A DNA stretch of 64,000 nucleotides from Kitasatospora paranensis (GCF_039544005.1 NZ_BAABKV010000001.1:4464001-4528000); one strand, 5' to 3'. Positions 42,028 through 51,121 are shown, counted from the stretch's first letter. Numbers and translations are program-made. The notes: a model not told the origin generated them from the sequence alone.

Positions 42028-42519
42028 CTACGCGTCCGGCGGCACCTGGTCCGTCTCGTCGAAGACCAGCAGGGTCTGGGTGGCGAGCACGTCCGGGATG
42101 GACTGGATGCTGCCCAGGACGAGCTCCCGCAGCGCCCGGTTGTCCGCGGTGTGCACCAGCATGAGGACGTCGAACTCCCCGCCGACCAGTGCGATGTGGG
42201 CCACCCCGGGCAGCAGCAGCAGCTGTTCGCGGACAGCCCGCCAGGAGTTCTGGACGATCTTCATGGTGATGTACGCGGACGCGCCCTGCCCGGCCTTCTC
42301 GTGGTCCACCCGCGCGGTGAAGCCGCGGATGACGCCGTCCTCGACCATCCTGGATATCCGGGCGTAGGCATTGGCCCGGGACACGTGCACCCGCTCGGCC
42401 ACCGAGCGGATGGAAGCGCGGCCGTCCTGCCGCAGGAGCCGCAGGATCGCACGGTCGACACGGTCGAGCCTGGACGTCTGTTCAGCCGACACGGCCCCCC
42501 ACCCTCCCTCTGTGGACAT
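42028..42519 (-). CDS. bkdR: Lrp/AsnC-family regulator BkdR
   Basis: 163 aa from ATG 42519 (MSTEGGWGAVSAEQ), with GGAG 5 nt upstream; a GTG at 42492 (SAEQTSRLDRVD) is an alternative. The AsnC-type HTH (RAILRLLRQDGRASIRSVAERVHVSRANAYARI, given here only as start and end: RAILRLLRQ to NAYARI) precedes the RAM effector domain (HIALVGGEFDVLMLVHTADN). It is divergent from bkdA. BkdR of streptomycetes represses or modulates the bkd operon in response to branched-chain amino acids or keto acids. Confidence 0.88.
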   Translation of the reverse strand: MSTEGGWGAVSAEQTSRLDRVDRAILRLLRQDGRASIRSVAERVHVSRANAYARISRMVEDGVIRGFTARVDHEKAGQGASAYITMKIVQNSWRAVREQLLLLPGVAHIALVGGEFDVLMLVHTADNRALRELVLGSIQSIPDVLATQTLLVFDETDQVPPDA

Positions 42520-42593
42520 GCTGACTCCAGTCGATCGCCAAGCGGGCCGATTGTCCACCACTCTGTCGTAGATATGGTCAGGATGACCAGACG

Positions 42594-42607
42594 ACCGAAC
42601 AATCGGT
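42594..42607. promoter_or_regulatory. PaaR-type palindrome upstream of bkdA
   Basis: ACCGAACAATCGGT, identical at 13 of 14 positions to the palindrome in the paaN promoter. It lies in the 120-nt bkdR-bkdA divergent region, 32 nt before the bkdA start. A TTGTCC hexamer occurs at 42551-42556, but no well-spaced -10 was identified. Confidence 0.6.
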
Positions 42608-42639
42608 AGGGAGCCCCCATCACACCGGAGGTGCCCGAG

Positions 42640-43782
42640 ATGACCGTTCTCGACCACAGACACCAGACTGCCGCCGTACCCGGCTGGCAGCCCGGTGCCA
42701 CCGGCCCGCGGACCGACCCCGCGCCGTTGCTGCCGGACGACTCCCCCGTGCGCGTGCTCGGCACGCCCGCGCTGGAGAAGACCGACCCCGCGCTGCTGCG
42801 CGAGCTGTACCGACGCCTGGTCGTCGGCCGCCGCTACAACCAGCAGGCCACCGTCCTCACCAAGCAGGGCCGGCTCGCCGTCTACCCGGCCACCACGGGC
42901 CAGGAGGCCTGCGAGGTCGCCGCCGCGATGGCCCTGCAGGAACAGGACTGGCTGTTCCCGAGCTACCGCGACACGCTCGCCGTGGTCGCCCGCGGCGTGG
43001 ACCCGCTGGAGGCGCTCACTCTGCTGCGCGGCAACGCCCACACCGGGTACGACCCGCGCGCCACCCGCACCGCCCCGCTCTCCACCCCGCTCGCCACCCA
43101 GGCCCCGCACGCGGTGGGCCTCGCCCACGCGGCCCGGCTGGCCGGCGACCCGGTCGTCGCCCTGGCCATGCTCGGCGACGGCGGCACCAGTGAGGGCGAC
43201 TTCCACGAGGCGCTGAACTTCGCCGCCGTGCTGAACGCCCCGGTCGTCTTCCTGGTGCAGAACAACGGCTACGCGATCTCCGTCCCGCTCACCCAGCAGT
43301 CCGCCGCTCCCAGCCTGGCCCACAAGGCCGTCGGCTACGGCATGCCGGGCCGCCTGGTGGACGGCAACGACGCGCCGGCCGTGCACGCCGTCCTCACCGA
43401 GGCCTTCGAGCGCGCCCGCAGCGGCGGCGGCCCGACCCTGGTCGAGGCGCTCACCTACCGCGTCGAGGCGCACACCAACGCCGACGACGCCACCCGCTAC
43501 CGGCAGGACGACGAGGTCGCCGCCTGGCGCGAACACGACCCGATCCTGCTGATGGAGCGCCACCTGCGCCCGCTCGGCATCCTCGACGACACGCTCGTCC
43601 AGGAGGCCGCCGACGAGGCGGAGGCGCTCGCGGCCCGGATGCGCGCGGAGTTCCACGCCGAGCCGGAGCTCGACCCGATGTCGCTGTTCGCCCACGTCTA
43701 CGCCGAGCCCACGCCGCAGTTGCGCGAGCAGGCCGCCCAGCTCGCCGCCGAACTGGCCGCCGAGGCCGAGGTGCACCACTGA
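42640..43782 (+). CDS. bkdA: Branched-chain keto-acid dehydrogenase E1 alpha
   Basis: 380 aa thiamine-diphosphate-dependent E1 alpha subunit. The TPP-binding motif GDGGTSEGDFHEALN is followed by FLVQNN, and the substrate-channel region YPATTGQEACEVAA is typical. It catalyses oxidative decarboxylation of branched-chain 2-keto acids, supplying isobutyryl-, isovaleryl- and 2-methylbutyryl-CoA starters for branched fatty acids. I choose ATG 42640 (MTVLDHRH), because the GTG at 42631 overlaps the GGAGG ribosome-binding site (42627-42631). The stop TGA shares one base with the bkdB start (TGATG), so the subunits are translationally coupled. Confidence 0.93.
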   Translation: MTVLDHRHQTAAVPGWQPGATGPRTDPAPLLPDDSPVRVLGTPALEKTDPALLRELYRRLVVGRRYNQQATVLTKQGRLAVYPATTGQEACEVAAAMALQEQDWLFPSYRDTLAVVARGVDPLEALTLLRGNAHTGYDPRATRTAPLSTPLATQAPHAVGLAHAARLAGDPVVALAMLGDGGTSEGDFHEALNFAAVLNAPVVFLVQNNGYAISVPLTQQSAAPSLAHKAVGYGMPGRLVDGNDAPAVHAVLTEAFERARSGGGPTLVEALTYRVEAHTNADDATRYRQDDEVAAWREHDPILLMERHLRPLGILDDTLVQEAADEAEALAARMRAEFHAEPELDPMSLFAHVYAEPTPQLREQAAQLAAELAAEAEVHH

Positions 43783-44777
43783 TGACGACTGTTGTCTCCG
43801 CCCGCACCAGCACCATGGCGCAGGCGCTCAACGCGGCCCTGCGCGACGCCATGCAGGCCGACCCCACCGTGCACGTCCTGGGCGAGGACGTGGGCCGGCT
43901 CGGCGGTGTCTTCCGGATCACCGACGGCCTGACCGCCGAGTTCGGCCCGGACCGCTGCCTGGACACCCCGCTCGCCGAGGCGGGCATCCTGGGCACCGCC
44001 GTCGGCATGGCCATGTACGGCCTGCGGCCGGTGGTCGAGATGCAGTTCGACGCCTTCGCCTACCCGGCGCTGGAGCAGCTCTTCTCGCACGTCGCCAAGA
44101 TGCGCAACCGCACCGCCGGGAAGCTCCCGCTCCCGATCACCGTCCGCGTCCCGTACGGCGGCGGCATCGGCGGCGTCGAGCACCACAGCGACTCCTCCGA
44201 GGCGTACTACGTCCAGACGCCCGGCCTGCACGTGGTCACCCCGGCCACCGTCGCCGACGCGTACGGCCTGCTCCGCGAGGCGATCGCCTCCGACGACCCG
44301 GTGGTCTTCCTGGAGCCGAAGCGGCTCTACTGGGGCAAGGCCGAGTGGGACCCGTCGGCAACCGTCGAGCCGATCGGCCGGGCGGTGCTGCGCCGCACCG
44401 GCCGCTCCGCCGTGCTGGTCACCTACGGGCCCTCGCTCCCGGTCTGCCTGGAGGCGGCGGAGGCCGCGAAGGCGGAGGGCTGGGACCTCGCTGTGCTGGA
44501 CCTGCGCAGTCTCGTCCCGTTCGACGAGGAGACGGCCTGCGAGATCGTCCGCTCGGTGGGCCGCGCGGTCGTCGTGCACGAGGCGACCGGCTTCGCCGGC
44601 CCCGGCGCCGAGATCGCGGCCCGGCTGACCGAGAAGTGCTTCCACCACCTGGCCGCGCCCGTCCTGCGGGTCACCGGGTTCGACATCCCGTACCCGGCGC
44701 CGATGCTGGAGCACCACCACCTGCCCGGGGTGGACCGGATCCTGGACGCGGTCGCCCGGCTGCAGTGGGAGGAGTGA
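43782..44777 (+). CDS. bkdB: Branched-chain keto-acid dehydrogenase E1 beta
   Basis: 331 aa transketolase-like E1 beta subunit. Recognisable segments are MAQALNAALRDAMQADP, LGEDVGRLGGVFR, LDTPLAEAGILGTAVGMA and VEMQFDAFAYPALEQL, with the C-terminal transketolase domain (AVLVTYGPSLPVC). It pairs with the E1 alpha product in an alpha2-beta2 tetramer. Start ATG overlaps the bkdA stop by one base. The E2 gene begins 5 nt after its stop. Confidence 0.94.
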   Translation: MTTVVSARTSTMAQALNAALRDAMQADPTVHVLGEDVGRLGGVFRITDGLTAEFGPDRCLDTPLAEAGILGTAVGMAMYGLRPVVEMQFDAFAYPALEQLFSHVAKMRNRTAGKLPLPITVRVPYGGGIGGVEHHSDSSEAYYVQTPGLHVVTPATVADAYGLLREAIASDDPVVFLEPKRLYWGKAEWDPSATVEPIGRAVLRRTGRSAVLVTYGPSLPVCLEAAEAAKAEGWDLAVLDLRSLVPFDEETACEIVRSVGRAVVVHEATGFAGPGAEIAARLTEKCFHHLAAPVLRVTGFDIPYPAPMLEHHHLPGVDRILDAVARLQWEE

Positions 44778-44782
44778 CGATC

Positions 44783-46090
44783 ATGCCCGTCGTCCGCGAG
44801 TTCACCCTGCCGGATCTCGGTGAGGGCCTCACCGGGGCCGAGGTCGTCCGGTGGATGGTCGAGGTCGGCGAGGTCATCGCCGTCGACCAGCCGGTGGTCG
44901 AGGTGGAGACCGCCAAGGCCGTGGTGGAGGTGCCCTGCCCCTACGGCGGGGTGGTGACCGCGCTGTTCGGCGCGGTCGGCGAGGAGGTGCCGGTCGGCGC
45001 CCCGCTGGTGACCGTGGCGGTGGGGTCGAGCGAGACCTCGACGGGCCCGGCGGCGCTGGGCGCACCGGTCGAGCGGCCGCTGGTCGGCTACGGCATCGCG
45101 GAGTCCTCCGGCGGGGCCCGGCGCCGCCGGGTCGGGGCCGGTGCCGCGGTGTCCGCCGCCGCCCCCGCGGCCGCCCCCGCCCCCGCGCCGGTGCCCGTCG
45201 CGGCCGCGGCCCCCGCCGTGGTGCCGGTGATCTCGCCGCTGGTGCGCCGGCTGGCCCGGGACAACGGCATCGACCTGGCCCGGCTGGCCGGCAGCGGCCC
45301 GGACGGGCTGATCATGCGGGCCGACGTGCAGCGTGCGGTCGCCACCGGGCAGTCCCCGGCCGCCGCCACCGTGCCCGCGGCCCCGGCCGCCCCGGTGGGC
45401 GACGCCGAGGTGATCCCGCTGCGCGGGCTGCGCCGGACGATCGCGGAGAAGCTCGGCCGCAGCCACCGGGAGATCCCGGCGGCGACCTGCTGGGTGGACG
45501 CCGACGCGACCGGGCTGATGGAGCTGCGGCAGCAGCTGAATCGCACGGCCGGGCCGAAGGTGAGCGTGCTCGCCCTGCTCGCCCGGATCTCGACCGCCGC
45601 ACTGGCCCGCTTCCCCGAGCTCAACTCCAGCGTGTCGCCGGACGGTTCGGAGATCATCCGGCACCGCGCGGTGCACCTGGGATTCGCCGCGCAGAGCGAG
45701 CGCGGGCTGGTCGTGCCGGTGGTGCGCGACGCGCAGTCGCTCGGCACCGAACAACTCGGGGAGGAGCTCGCCAGGTTGACCGGGTCGGCGCGGGAGGGAT
45801 CGCTGAAGCCCGCCGAACTGACCGGCGGCACCTTCACGCTGAACAACTACGGGGTGTTCGGGGTGGACGGCTCCACGCCCATCCTCAACCACCCGGAGGC
45901 GGCGATGCTGGGCGTCGGCCGCATCACGCCCAAGCCGTGGGTGCACGAGGGTGCCCTGGCCGTCCGTCAGGTGACCCAGCTGTCGTTCACCTTCGACCAC
46001 CGGGTCTGCGACGGCGGCACGGCGGGCGGCTTCCTGCGGTTCGTCGCGGACTGTGTCGAGCAGCCGGGGCTGCTGCTGCGGCAGCTCTGA
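44783..46090 (+). CDS. bkdC: Branched-chain keto-acid dehydrogenase E2 (dihydrolipoamide acyltransferase)
   Basis: 435 aa. A single lipoyl domain (about 1-80) has the lipoyl Lys in VEVETAKAVVEV. An Ala/Pro-rich linker and an E1/E3-binding domain (about 155-190, ISPLVRRLARDNGIDLA) follow. The catalytic domain (about 215-435) ends with the FDHRVCDGG motif (His and Asp of the acyltransferase). It transfers the branched acyl group from E1 to CoA. No E3 gene follows, as is usual for streptomycete bkd operons, which share a general lipoamide dehydrogenase. A hairpin terminator follows. Confidence 0.94.
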   Translation: MPVVREFTLPDLGEGLTGAEVVRWMVEVGEVIAVDQPVVEVETAKAVVEVPCPYGGVVTALFGAVGEEVPVGAPLVTVAVGSSETSTGPAALGAPVERPLVGYGIAESSGGARRRRVGAGAAVSAAAPAAAPAPAPVPVAAAAPAVVPVISPLVRRLARDNGIDLARLAGSGPDGLIMRADVQRAVATGQSPAAATVPAAPAAPVGDAEVIPLRGLRRTIAEKLGRSHREIPAATCWVDADATGLMELRQQLNRTAGPKVSVLALLARISTAALARFPELNSSVSPDGSEIIRHRAVHLGFAAQSERGLVVPVVRDAQSLGTEQLGEELARLTGSAREGSLKPAELTGGTFTLNNYGVFGVDGSTPILNHPEAAMLGVGRITPKPWVHEGALAVRQVTQLSFTFDHRVCDGGTAGGFLRFVADCVEQPGLLLRQL

Positions 46091-46101
46091 CTCCCGTCGC
46101 C

Positions 46102-46135
46102 CTGTGCCACCGTGCGGTTGCGTACGGTGGCACAG
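46102..46135 (+). terminator. Terminator of the bkd operon
   Basis: A perfect 12-bp stem (CTGTGCCACCGT and complement) with a 10-nt loop, 11 nt after the bkdC stop. Confidence 0.8.
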
Positions 46136-46251
46136 GTCGGGTGAGCGTAGCGTGCGGATCGGGTGCGTGTCCGGGGTTCCGATGATTCGTCGGATGAACT
46201 GTTCGGGCGTGCCAGTCTGCTGAAGGCGTCGGAGAGACAGGCCAGCCAGAT

Positions 46252-47972
46252 GTGGCTGCAGGGCGACCGGAAGCGGAAACGATTCTCTTGGGTACTCGTC
46301 ATGTCGCGTTGAAGACACGTCCGCTCAGGGTCAGGGCCGGATCGGGAGCCACCGGTCCGGCCTCCGTGCCCGGGCTCACCCCCGCCCTGGCGGTGGTGCC
46401 GGAGCCACCGGCCGCCCCGGCCGCGTCCCGGCCCGAACCGGACGCGGCGCCCGCGGGTGCGGAGCCGGCCCCGGCCGTCGGGGCACCGGGAGAACCGGCC
46501 GCGCCGCCCGCGGTGGAGGGCGCGCCCGCCGGTGCGCCCCCGGCGGACACCCCCGAGGGCCCGGTGATCCCCGAGCGTCCGAGCCGCCCGCCACTGATCC
46601 CGGCACCCAGCCGTCCGGACACCGCGCCGGCCGGGCCCGGTGCCCCCGCCCTGCCGGTCTACCAGCCGCTGTTCAGCGACGCCCCCGGGCTCAACTGGAT
46701 CGGGCCCGGCGACAACTGGACCAGAGCCTGGACGGCGGGCAACCAGGCCGAGGCTCCCGCGCAGCCCGGACCCGCCGCGCCGCGGAGCACACCGGCCGCT
46801 CTGCCCGCCGGCCCGCAGGATCCGGCGGACCTGCCGCCCACCCCCGCGACATCGAACTCATCCGGTCCACCCTGGCCGTGGTCGAACCGGTCGCGGACCG
46901 CGCCACCGCGCACTTCTACGCGCTGATCTTCCTGCACCACCCCGAGGTGCGGGCACTGTTCCCGGCGTCCATGGACGTCCAGCGGGACCGGCTGTTCCGG
47001 GCGCTGCTGACCGCGGCCCGCAACGCCCACGACCCGGCCCGGCTGACCGAGTACCTGTCCGCGCTGGGCCGCGGCCACCGCAAGTACGGCACCCTGAACG
47101 GGCACTACGGCCCGGTCGGGGAGTGCCTGGTGGCGGCACTCGCCCGGTACTGCGGCAGCCGCTGGGACGCCGCCACCGAGCTGGCCTGGCGCCGGGTGTA
47201 CGGGCTGGTCTCCCGGATCATGATCGAGGCCGCCGAGGAGGCCGCCCGGACCTCGCCCGCGTGGTGGCAGGCGGAGGTCGTCTCGCGGGAGATGGCCACC
47301 CCCGACGTCGCGGTGATCACACTCCGGCCGGACCAGCCCTACCCGTACCGGGCCGGGCAGTACGCCGGTGTGGAGACCCCGTGGTGGCCGCGGGTGTGGC
47401 GGCATTTCTCGTTCGCCGGCGCTCCCCGCCCCGACGGTCTGCTGACCTTCCACGTGAAGGCGGTGCAGGCGGGCTGGGTGAGCAACGCGCTGGTCCGCCG
47501 GGCGGTCCCCGGCGACGTGCTGCGGCTGGGGCCGGCGGCAGGCGGGATGACCGCCGACCGGGTGGGCGACGGCGGCCTGCTCCTGGTCGGCGGCGGCACC
47601 GGCATCGCACCGATCACCGCTCTGGTCGAGGAGCTCGCCGGGAGCGGCGCCGGCGACCGGTCCGTCCAGGTGTACTACGGCGCCCGGCGGTCGTCCGAGC
47701 TGTACGCGCTGGCGGCCCTGCGCGCGCTGTCCGACCGTCACCCGTGGCTCACCGTGCACCCCGTGGTGTCCGACCGGGAGCCGCTGCCGGGCGGGGCGCT
47801 GACCGGTGACCTGCCGGAGGTGGTGGCCCGGTACGCGCCGTGGCACGGGCACGACGCGTTCCTGAGCGGGCCGGCGGCGATGGTGCGGCGGGGCGTGGCG
47901 TCGCTCCAGCGCGCCGGGGTGCCCGCGGCCCGGATCCACCACGACCTGGTGGGGGACCTGGCCGGGGGTTGA
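46252..47972 (+). CDS. Globin-coupled FAD/NAD(P)H reductase with Pro/Ala-rich N-terminus; frame broken at 46841-46845
   Basis: About 573 aa if started at the GTG 46252 (the start is uncertain; no Shine-Dalgarno sequence is visible). Residues 1-190 are Pro/Ala-rich, low in complexity, and contain VYQPLFSDAPGLNWIGPGDNW. A globin domain follows (about 200-330) with the B-helix Tyr (AHFYALIFLHHPEV) and the proximal-His region (GHRKYGTLNGHYGPVGECL). A ferredoxin-reductase-like part has the FAD motif YPYRAGQYAGVET, the RHFS motif and the NAD(P) motif VGGGTGIAPITAL. The frame is broken in a C5 run at 46841-46845; one added C gives DLPPTPRDIELIRSTLAVVEP. Flavohaemoproteins detoxify nitric oxide; this version differs by its long tail and should be treated as flavohaemoprotein-like. 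Confidence 0.82.
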
Positions 47973-48026
47973 GCCGCCCGGTAGGGGCGTGCCGGTCCGG
48001 CCCCGCTCGGCGCGGCCGAGGCCGGT

Positions 48027-48554
48027 TCAGCCGAGGTCGGGGGCGAGCAGCGCGCGGACGCCCTCGATGTTGGCGGCGAGGTAGGCCCGCAGACTGGGCG
48101 GCACGACGTTGACCGAGGTCACGCCCTCGCGGGTGAACGGCAGCCGGACGACCTCGTAGTCGCCGTTCGGTTCGTCGATCTCCGGGCCGTGGCGCCGGCT
48201 GAGGTCCATCGAGGCGAGCCGGCAGACGAAGAAGTGCGAGACCTTGACGCCGTGCGGGTGGGCCGGAGTGCCGTCGTCGTGGTGGGACTGCGCCACGGTG
48301 TCGACGAACGCGGGCACCACGTCCTCCACCTTGCCGCCGAGCTCCTCGTCGACCTCGCGGTGCAGCGCCTCGACGACCGTGCGGTCGCCCGGCTCCACGC
48401 CGCCGCCCGGCGTGATCCAGTACGGGTGTGCCGCCCCCGGTCGCACGCGCCGGATCAGCACGATGCTGGCCGGGCCGTGCGGATCGGCCGGGTCCACCTC
48501 CAACAGGATGGCCCGCGCGGTGCGCTTGACGACGGGGCGGACGGGGACGGCCAT
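48027..48554 (-). CDS. NUDIX hydrolase
   Basis: 175 aa from ATG (MAVPVRPVVKRTARA), with GGAGGT directly upstream. The Nudix box is GGGVEPGDRTVVEALHREVD followed by EELGG, in agreement with Gx5Ex7REUxEExGU. It hydrolyses a nucleoside diphosphate derivative; which one is unclear. It is convergent with the globin-reductase gene (54 nt gap) and divergent from the SsgA-like gene. The open frame extends about 80 codons further upstream but this is low in coding character. Confidence 0.9.
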   Translation of the reverse strand: MAVPVRPVVKRTARAILLEVDPADPHGPASIVLIRRVRPGAAHPYWITPGGGVEPGDRTVVEALHREVDEELGGKVEDVVPAFVDTVAQSHHDDGTPAHPHGVKVSHFFVCRLASMDLSRRHGPEIDEPNGDYEVVRLPFTREGVTSVNVVPPSLRAYLAANIEGVRALLAPDLG

Positions 48555-49000
48555 GGCCACCTCCGGGGGCACGGGAGTTGTGCGGGATTCTCCCGCGCCG
48601 GGGCGCGCGCGAAACTCGCACACGTGGGCGAACAGGGGGAAATCACTGGGCCGAACGGATGATTCGCCCGCAGCCTGCGTGTCCTGACGGGCCTGCCCGG
48701 ACGCCCGGTTGGATCTTCCAATCGAAGGTGCTCGGCGAGATCCCGGATGCGTGTTCCGATCTTGCCGTTCGATTCCCTTTGAATCAAAGCCCAATAGCCA
48801 TCTGTACTGACCGTAATGATTGCAGCCCGATGCCCCCTGTGCTGCAATGGCCGCCAGTCGGGCAGGCGGAGCCGAGCACTCCGGCGGGCCTGCCGCGCAC
48901 GCACCGGGTCCACGGTGACCCGGCGCGCCCCACCGCCCGCCCCGCGCCGGGGCGGCAGGTGTGCATCAGGAGAGACCGGACACGACGAGAGGTGTGCACC
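48555..49000. other. Divergent intergenic region upstream of the SsgA-like gene
   Basis: About 446 nt with no convincing gene. The stretch 48740-48830 is A+T-rich (TTGAATCAAAGCCCAATAG) and contains small palindromes such as TTGGA-TCT-TCCAA (48709-48721). It is a likely site of developmental promoter control, but no hexamers are assigned with confidence. A GAGAGG-like site precedes the SsgA-like start. Confidence 0.4.
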
Positions 49001-49426
49001 ATGCACAGCACGGTCCAGAGCCACCTGGTGATGAGTCTCGTGATGTCCGACGAGGTCTCGCTGCGCATCGCGGTCGACCTCGGCTACGACCTCGGGGACC
49101 CGTTCGCCGTCCGCTTCACCTTCCACCTCCCCGGTGACACCCCGGTCACCTGGTACTTCGCCCGTGAACTCCTGGTCGACGGGGTCAGCAGACCGGCCGG
49201 CGACGGGGACGTGCACATCCACCCGGTGGGGACCGAACTCGCCGAGGTCTGCCTCGTGCTGCGCTCCCCCGACGGAGCGGCCCGTCTCGTCGCCCCGGCG
49301 CCGCCGCTGATCGCGTTCCTCGCCGACACGGACCGTGCGGTGCCGCTGGGCCGTGAGCAGACCACGGTCGAACTCGACGCCCAGCTCGCCCTCATCCTCA
49401 GCAGGGGCCGGGAGAGCGCAGGCTGA
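49001..49426 (+). CDS. SsgA-like sporulation/cell-division protein (SALP)
   Basis: 141 aa. Family motifs are FTFHLPGDTPVTWYFARELL and GDGDVHIHP, with DTDRAVPLGREQTTVELD at the C-terminus. SALPs occur only in morphologically complex actinomycetes, where they position septa and guide wall synthesis in sporulation. The N-terminus (MHSTVQSHLVMSLVMSDE) is longer than in SsgA itself and nearer to SsgB-type members, so I do not assign a paralogue. It has its own upstream region and no operon partner. Confidence 0.9.
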   Translation: MHSTVQSHLVMSLVMSDEVSLRIAVDLGYDLGDPFAVRFTFHLPGDTPVTWYFARELLVDGVSRPAGDGDVHIHPVGTELAEVCLVLRSPDGAARLVAPAPPLIAFLADTDRAVPLGREQTTVELDAQLALILSRGRESAG

Positions 49427-49482
49427 GTCCCCGCGGTTCCGGCGGCCCGTGCGGCACCGGCGACCCCCGCCGCTCCAGGGGC

Positions 49483-49860
49483 TCAGTCGTCGTCGCCGAA
49501 GGCCAGGTTCAGGCCCCACGAGACCAGGCTGATGATCAGCGCGCCGAGCAGCGCCGCCCAGAAGCCGGACACGTGGAAGTCCAGGCTGAGCTTGTCCGAC
49601 GCCCAGGAGGTCAGCCACAGCATCAGGGCGTTGATCACGAAGGTGATCAGGCCCAGGGTGAGGATGAACAACGGCAGCGAGAGCAGCTTCACCAGCGGCT
49701 TGATCAGGAAGTTCACCACGCCGAAGATCAGCGCGACGGCGATCACCGTGAGCGTCTTGTGCCAGAAGTCGCCGCCCGACAGGGTGATCCCGTCGACGAT
49801 CCAGGCGGCGATCCAGATGGCCACCGCGTTGATGAGCGTTTTGATCACGAAACTCTTCAT
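49483..49860 (-). CDS. Phage-holin-family-IV-like (YvlD/DUF4 TMS) membrane protein
   Basis: 125 aa with four membrane helices (INAVAIWIAAWIV, LTVIAVALIFGVVNFLI, LSLPLFILTLGLITFVINAL, FWAALLGALIISLVSW). This is the 4-TMS 'mycobacterial phage holin superfamily IV' (YvlD) pattern. The name does not mean it is phage-derived; these are normal chromosomal envelope-stress proteins. The ATG (MKSFVIKTLIN) is chosen because upstream coding is not hydrophobic. Confidence 0.9.
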   Translation of the reverse strand: MKSFVIKTLINAVAIWIAAWIVDGITLSGGDFWHKTLTVIAVALIFGVVNFLIKPLVKLLSLPLFILTLGLITFVINALMLWLTSWASDKLSLDFHVSGFWAALLGALIISLVSWGLNLAFGDDD

Positions 49861-49975
49861 GGCACCGGATGGTCGCAGGCCGTCCGCCCGCAGGAAGCCT
49901 CCGGCGGTCACGTCGTGCCGCGGACCGGTGTTCAATGGGCTCCGGCCCGGGCCGGGCCCGGAGAGGGGCAGCGTG

Positions 49976-50293
49976 ATGAAGATCTTCCGGCTGGACGAAC
50001 TGGACGCGGAGCGTGCCGCCAACCAGGGCGCCTACCTGCGGTTCCTCAAGGAGCCCCGGATGTCCGCCGGCCTGTACGCCCTCTCCCCCGGTGACACCGA
50101 CACCCAGTCCGCGCATGCGCAGGACGAGATCTACCAGGTGATCAGCGGCCGCGCCGAGATCACCGTCGGCCGGGAGACCGCCACCGTCGGGCGCGGCAGC
50201 GTCGTGTACGTCCCCGCCGGGATGCCGCACCGCTTCCACCACATCACCGAGGAACTGCGCGTCCTGGTGGTCTTCTCCCCGCCGGAGGACTGA
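49976..50293 (+). CDS. Cupin-domain protein
   Basis: 105 aa single-domain cupin. Motif 1 is SAHAQDEIYQVISGRAEIT and motif 2 is GSVVYVPAGMPHRFHHI, which supply the expected metal-binding His/Glu/His set. The start ATG (MKIFRLDELD) has GAGAGGGG upstream. Substrate unknown. It lies upstream of tenA on the same strand with a 104-nt gap. Confidence 0.9.
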   Translation: MKIFRLDELDAERAANQGAYLRFLKEPRMSAGLYALSPGDTDTQSAHAQDEIYQVISGRAEITVGRETATVGRGSVVYVPAGMPHRFHHITEELRVLVVFSPPED

Positions 50294-50397
50294 GCCGCGC
50301 TCCCGGCCGGTGCGGGACGCCCGGCGGCCGGGGCCGCCGGCGGGCTCCGGGGTAGGGTCGGCCGGACAGCACACCGACTCCGGGGGAGAGACAAGCC

Positions 50398-51058
50398 GTG
50401 TCCCTGACCGACGAGCTCTGGGCGGCGATCGAGCCGGTCTACGACGAGATCCTGGCGCACCCGTTCCTCGCCGGGCTGACGGACGGCACGCTGCCGCGGC
50501 AGGCCTTCCGGCACTTCGTCGTCCAGGACTCGCACTACCTGCGGGACTACGCGCGGGCGCTGGCCGTCTGCGCGGCCAAGGCGCCGGGCGAGGCCGAGGT
50601 GCGGGCCTTCGCCGACGACGCCGTCGGGGCGATCGCCGCCGAGCAGGGCATGCACGCCGAGTTCCTCACCGCCTTCGGCGACACCGCCGAACAGGCCGCC
50701 GCCGAGCCGGTCATGCCCACCACCCGCGCGTACACCAGCTACCTGCTGGCCACCGTCTACGGCGGGTCGTTCGCCGAGGCCGTCGCCGCGGTGCTGCCCT
50801 GCTACTGGATCTACGCCCGGGTCGGCGAGCGGCTGCTGGCCGCGTCCTCCCCGAGCCGCTGTACGCGAAGTGGATCGCCACCTACGGCGACGAGCAGTTC
50901 CAGGCCGTGGTGCGGCGCGTCCTCGACCTCACCGACCGGCTCGGGGAGGAGATCTCCCCGCCGAACGCCGGCGGATGGTCGAGCACTTCACCACCACCTC
51001 GAAGTACGAGTGGATGTTCTGGGACGCCGCCTGGCGCGGCGAGACCTGGCCGGTCTGA
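50398..51058 (+). CDS. tenA: TenA-family thiaminase/aminopyrimidine aminohydrolase, frame broken twice
   Basis: About 220 aa once two bases are restored. The start GTG (SLTDELWAAIEPVYDEIL) has GGGGGAG upstream. Family signatures are FVVQDSHYLRDYARAL (acidic and Tyr residues) and LPCYWIYARVG with the catalytic Cys. The frame is lost at C4 runs 50849-50852 and 50956-50959. Adding one C in each gives SSPEPLYAKWIATYGDEQF and EEISPAERRRMVEHFTTTS, ending at a TGA at 51058. TenA salvages thiamine pyrimidines from degraded thiamine. No TPP riboswitch was seen in front of it. Confidence 0.82.
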
Positions 51059-51069
51059 TCCCGGCACGG

Positions 51070-51106
51070 CGAGGGCCCGGCACCCCTGGTGGGGGCCGGG
51101 CCCTCG
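51070..51106. terminator. Bidirectional terminator
   Basis: A 12-bp stem (CGAGGGCCCGGC and complement) with a 13-nt loop between the convergent tenA and PKD-protein genes. Confidence 0.82.
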
Positions 51107-51121
51107 TGCGTCCTGCTCCGG

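Noticed and set aside
44423..46318. 631-codon open frame antisense to bkdB/bkdC
   Set aside because: The composition (His, Gly, Arg and Gln-rich) is that of a shadow, and the sense strand carries clear E1 beta and E2 genes.
49483..49860. Phage holin as a sign of a prophage
   Set aside because: The protein belongs to a chromosomal membrane protein family named after holins; no other phage gene is near.
50294..50397. TPP riboswitch in front of tenA
   Set aside because: The 104-nt leader lacks the conserved thi-box segments (CUGAGA and ACCUGA-type); only a GGGGGAG ribosome-binding site is seen.
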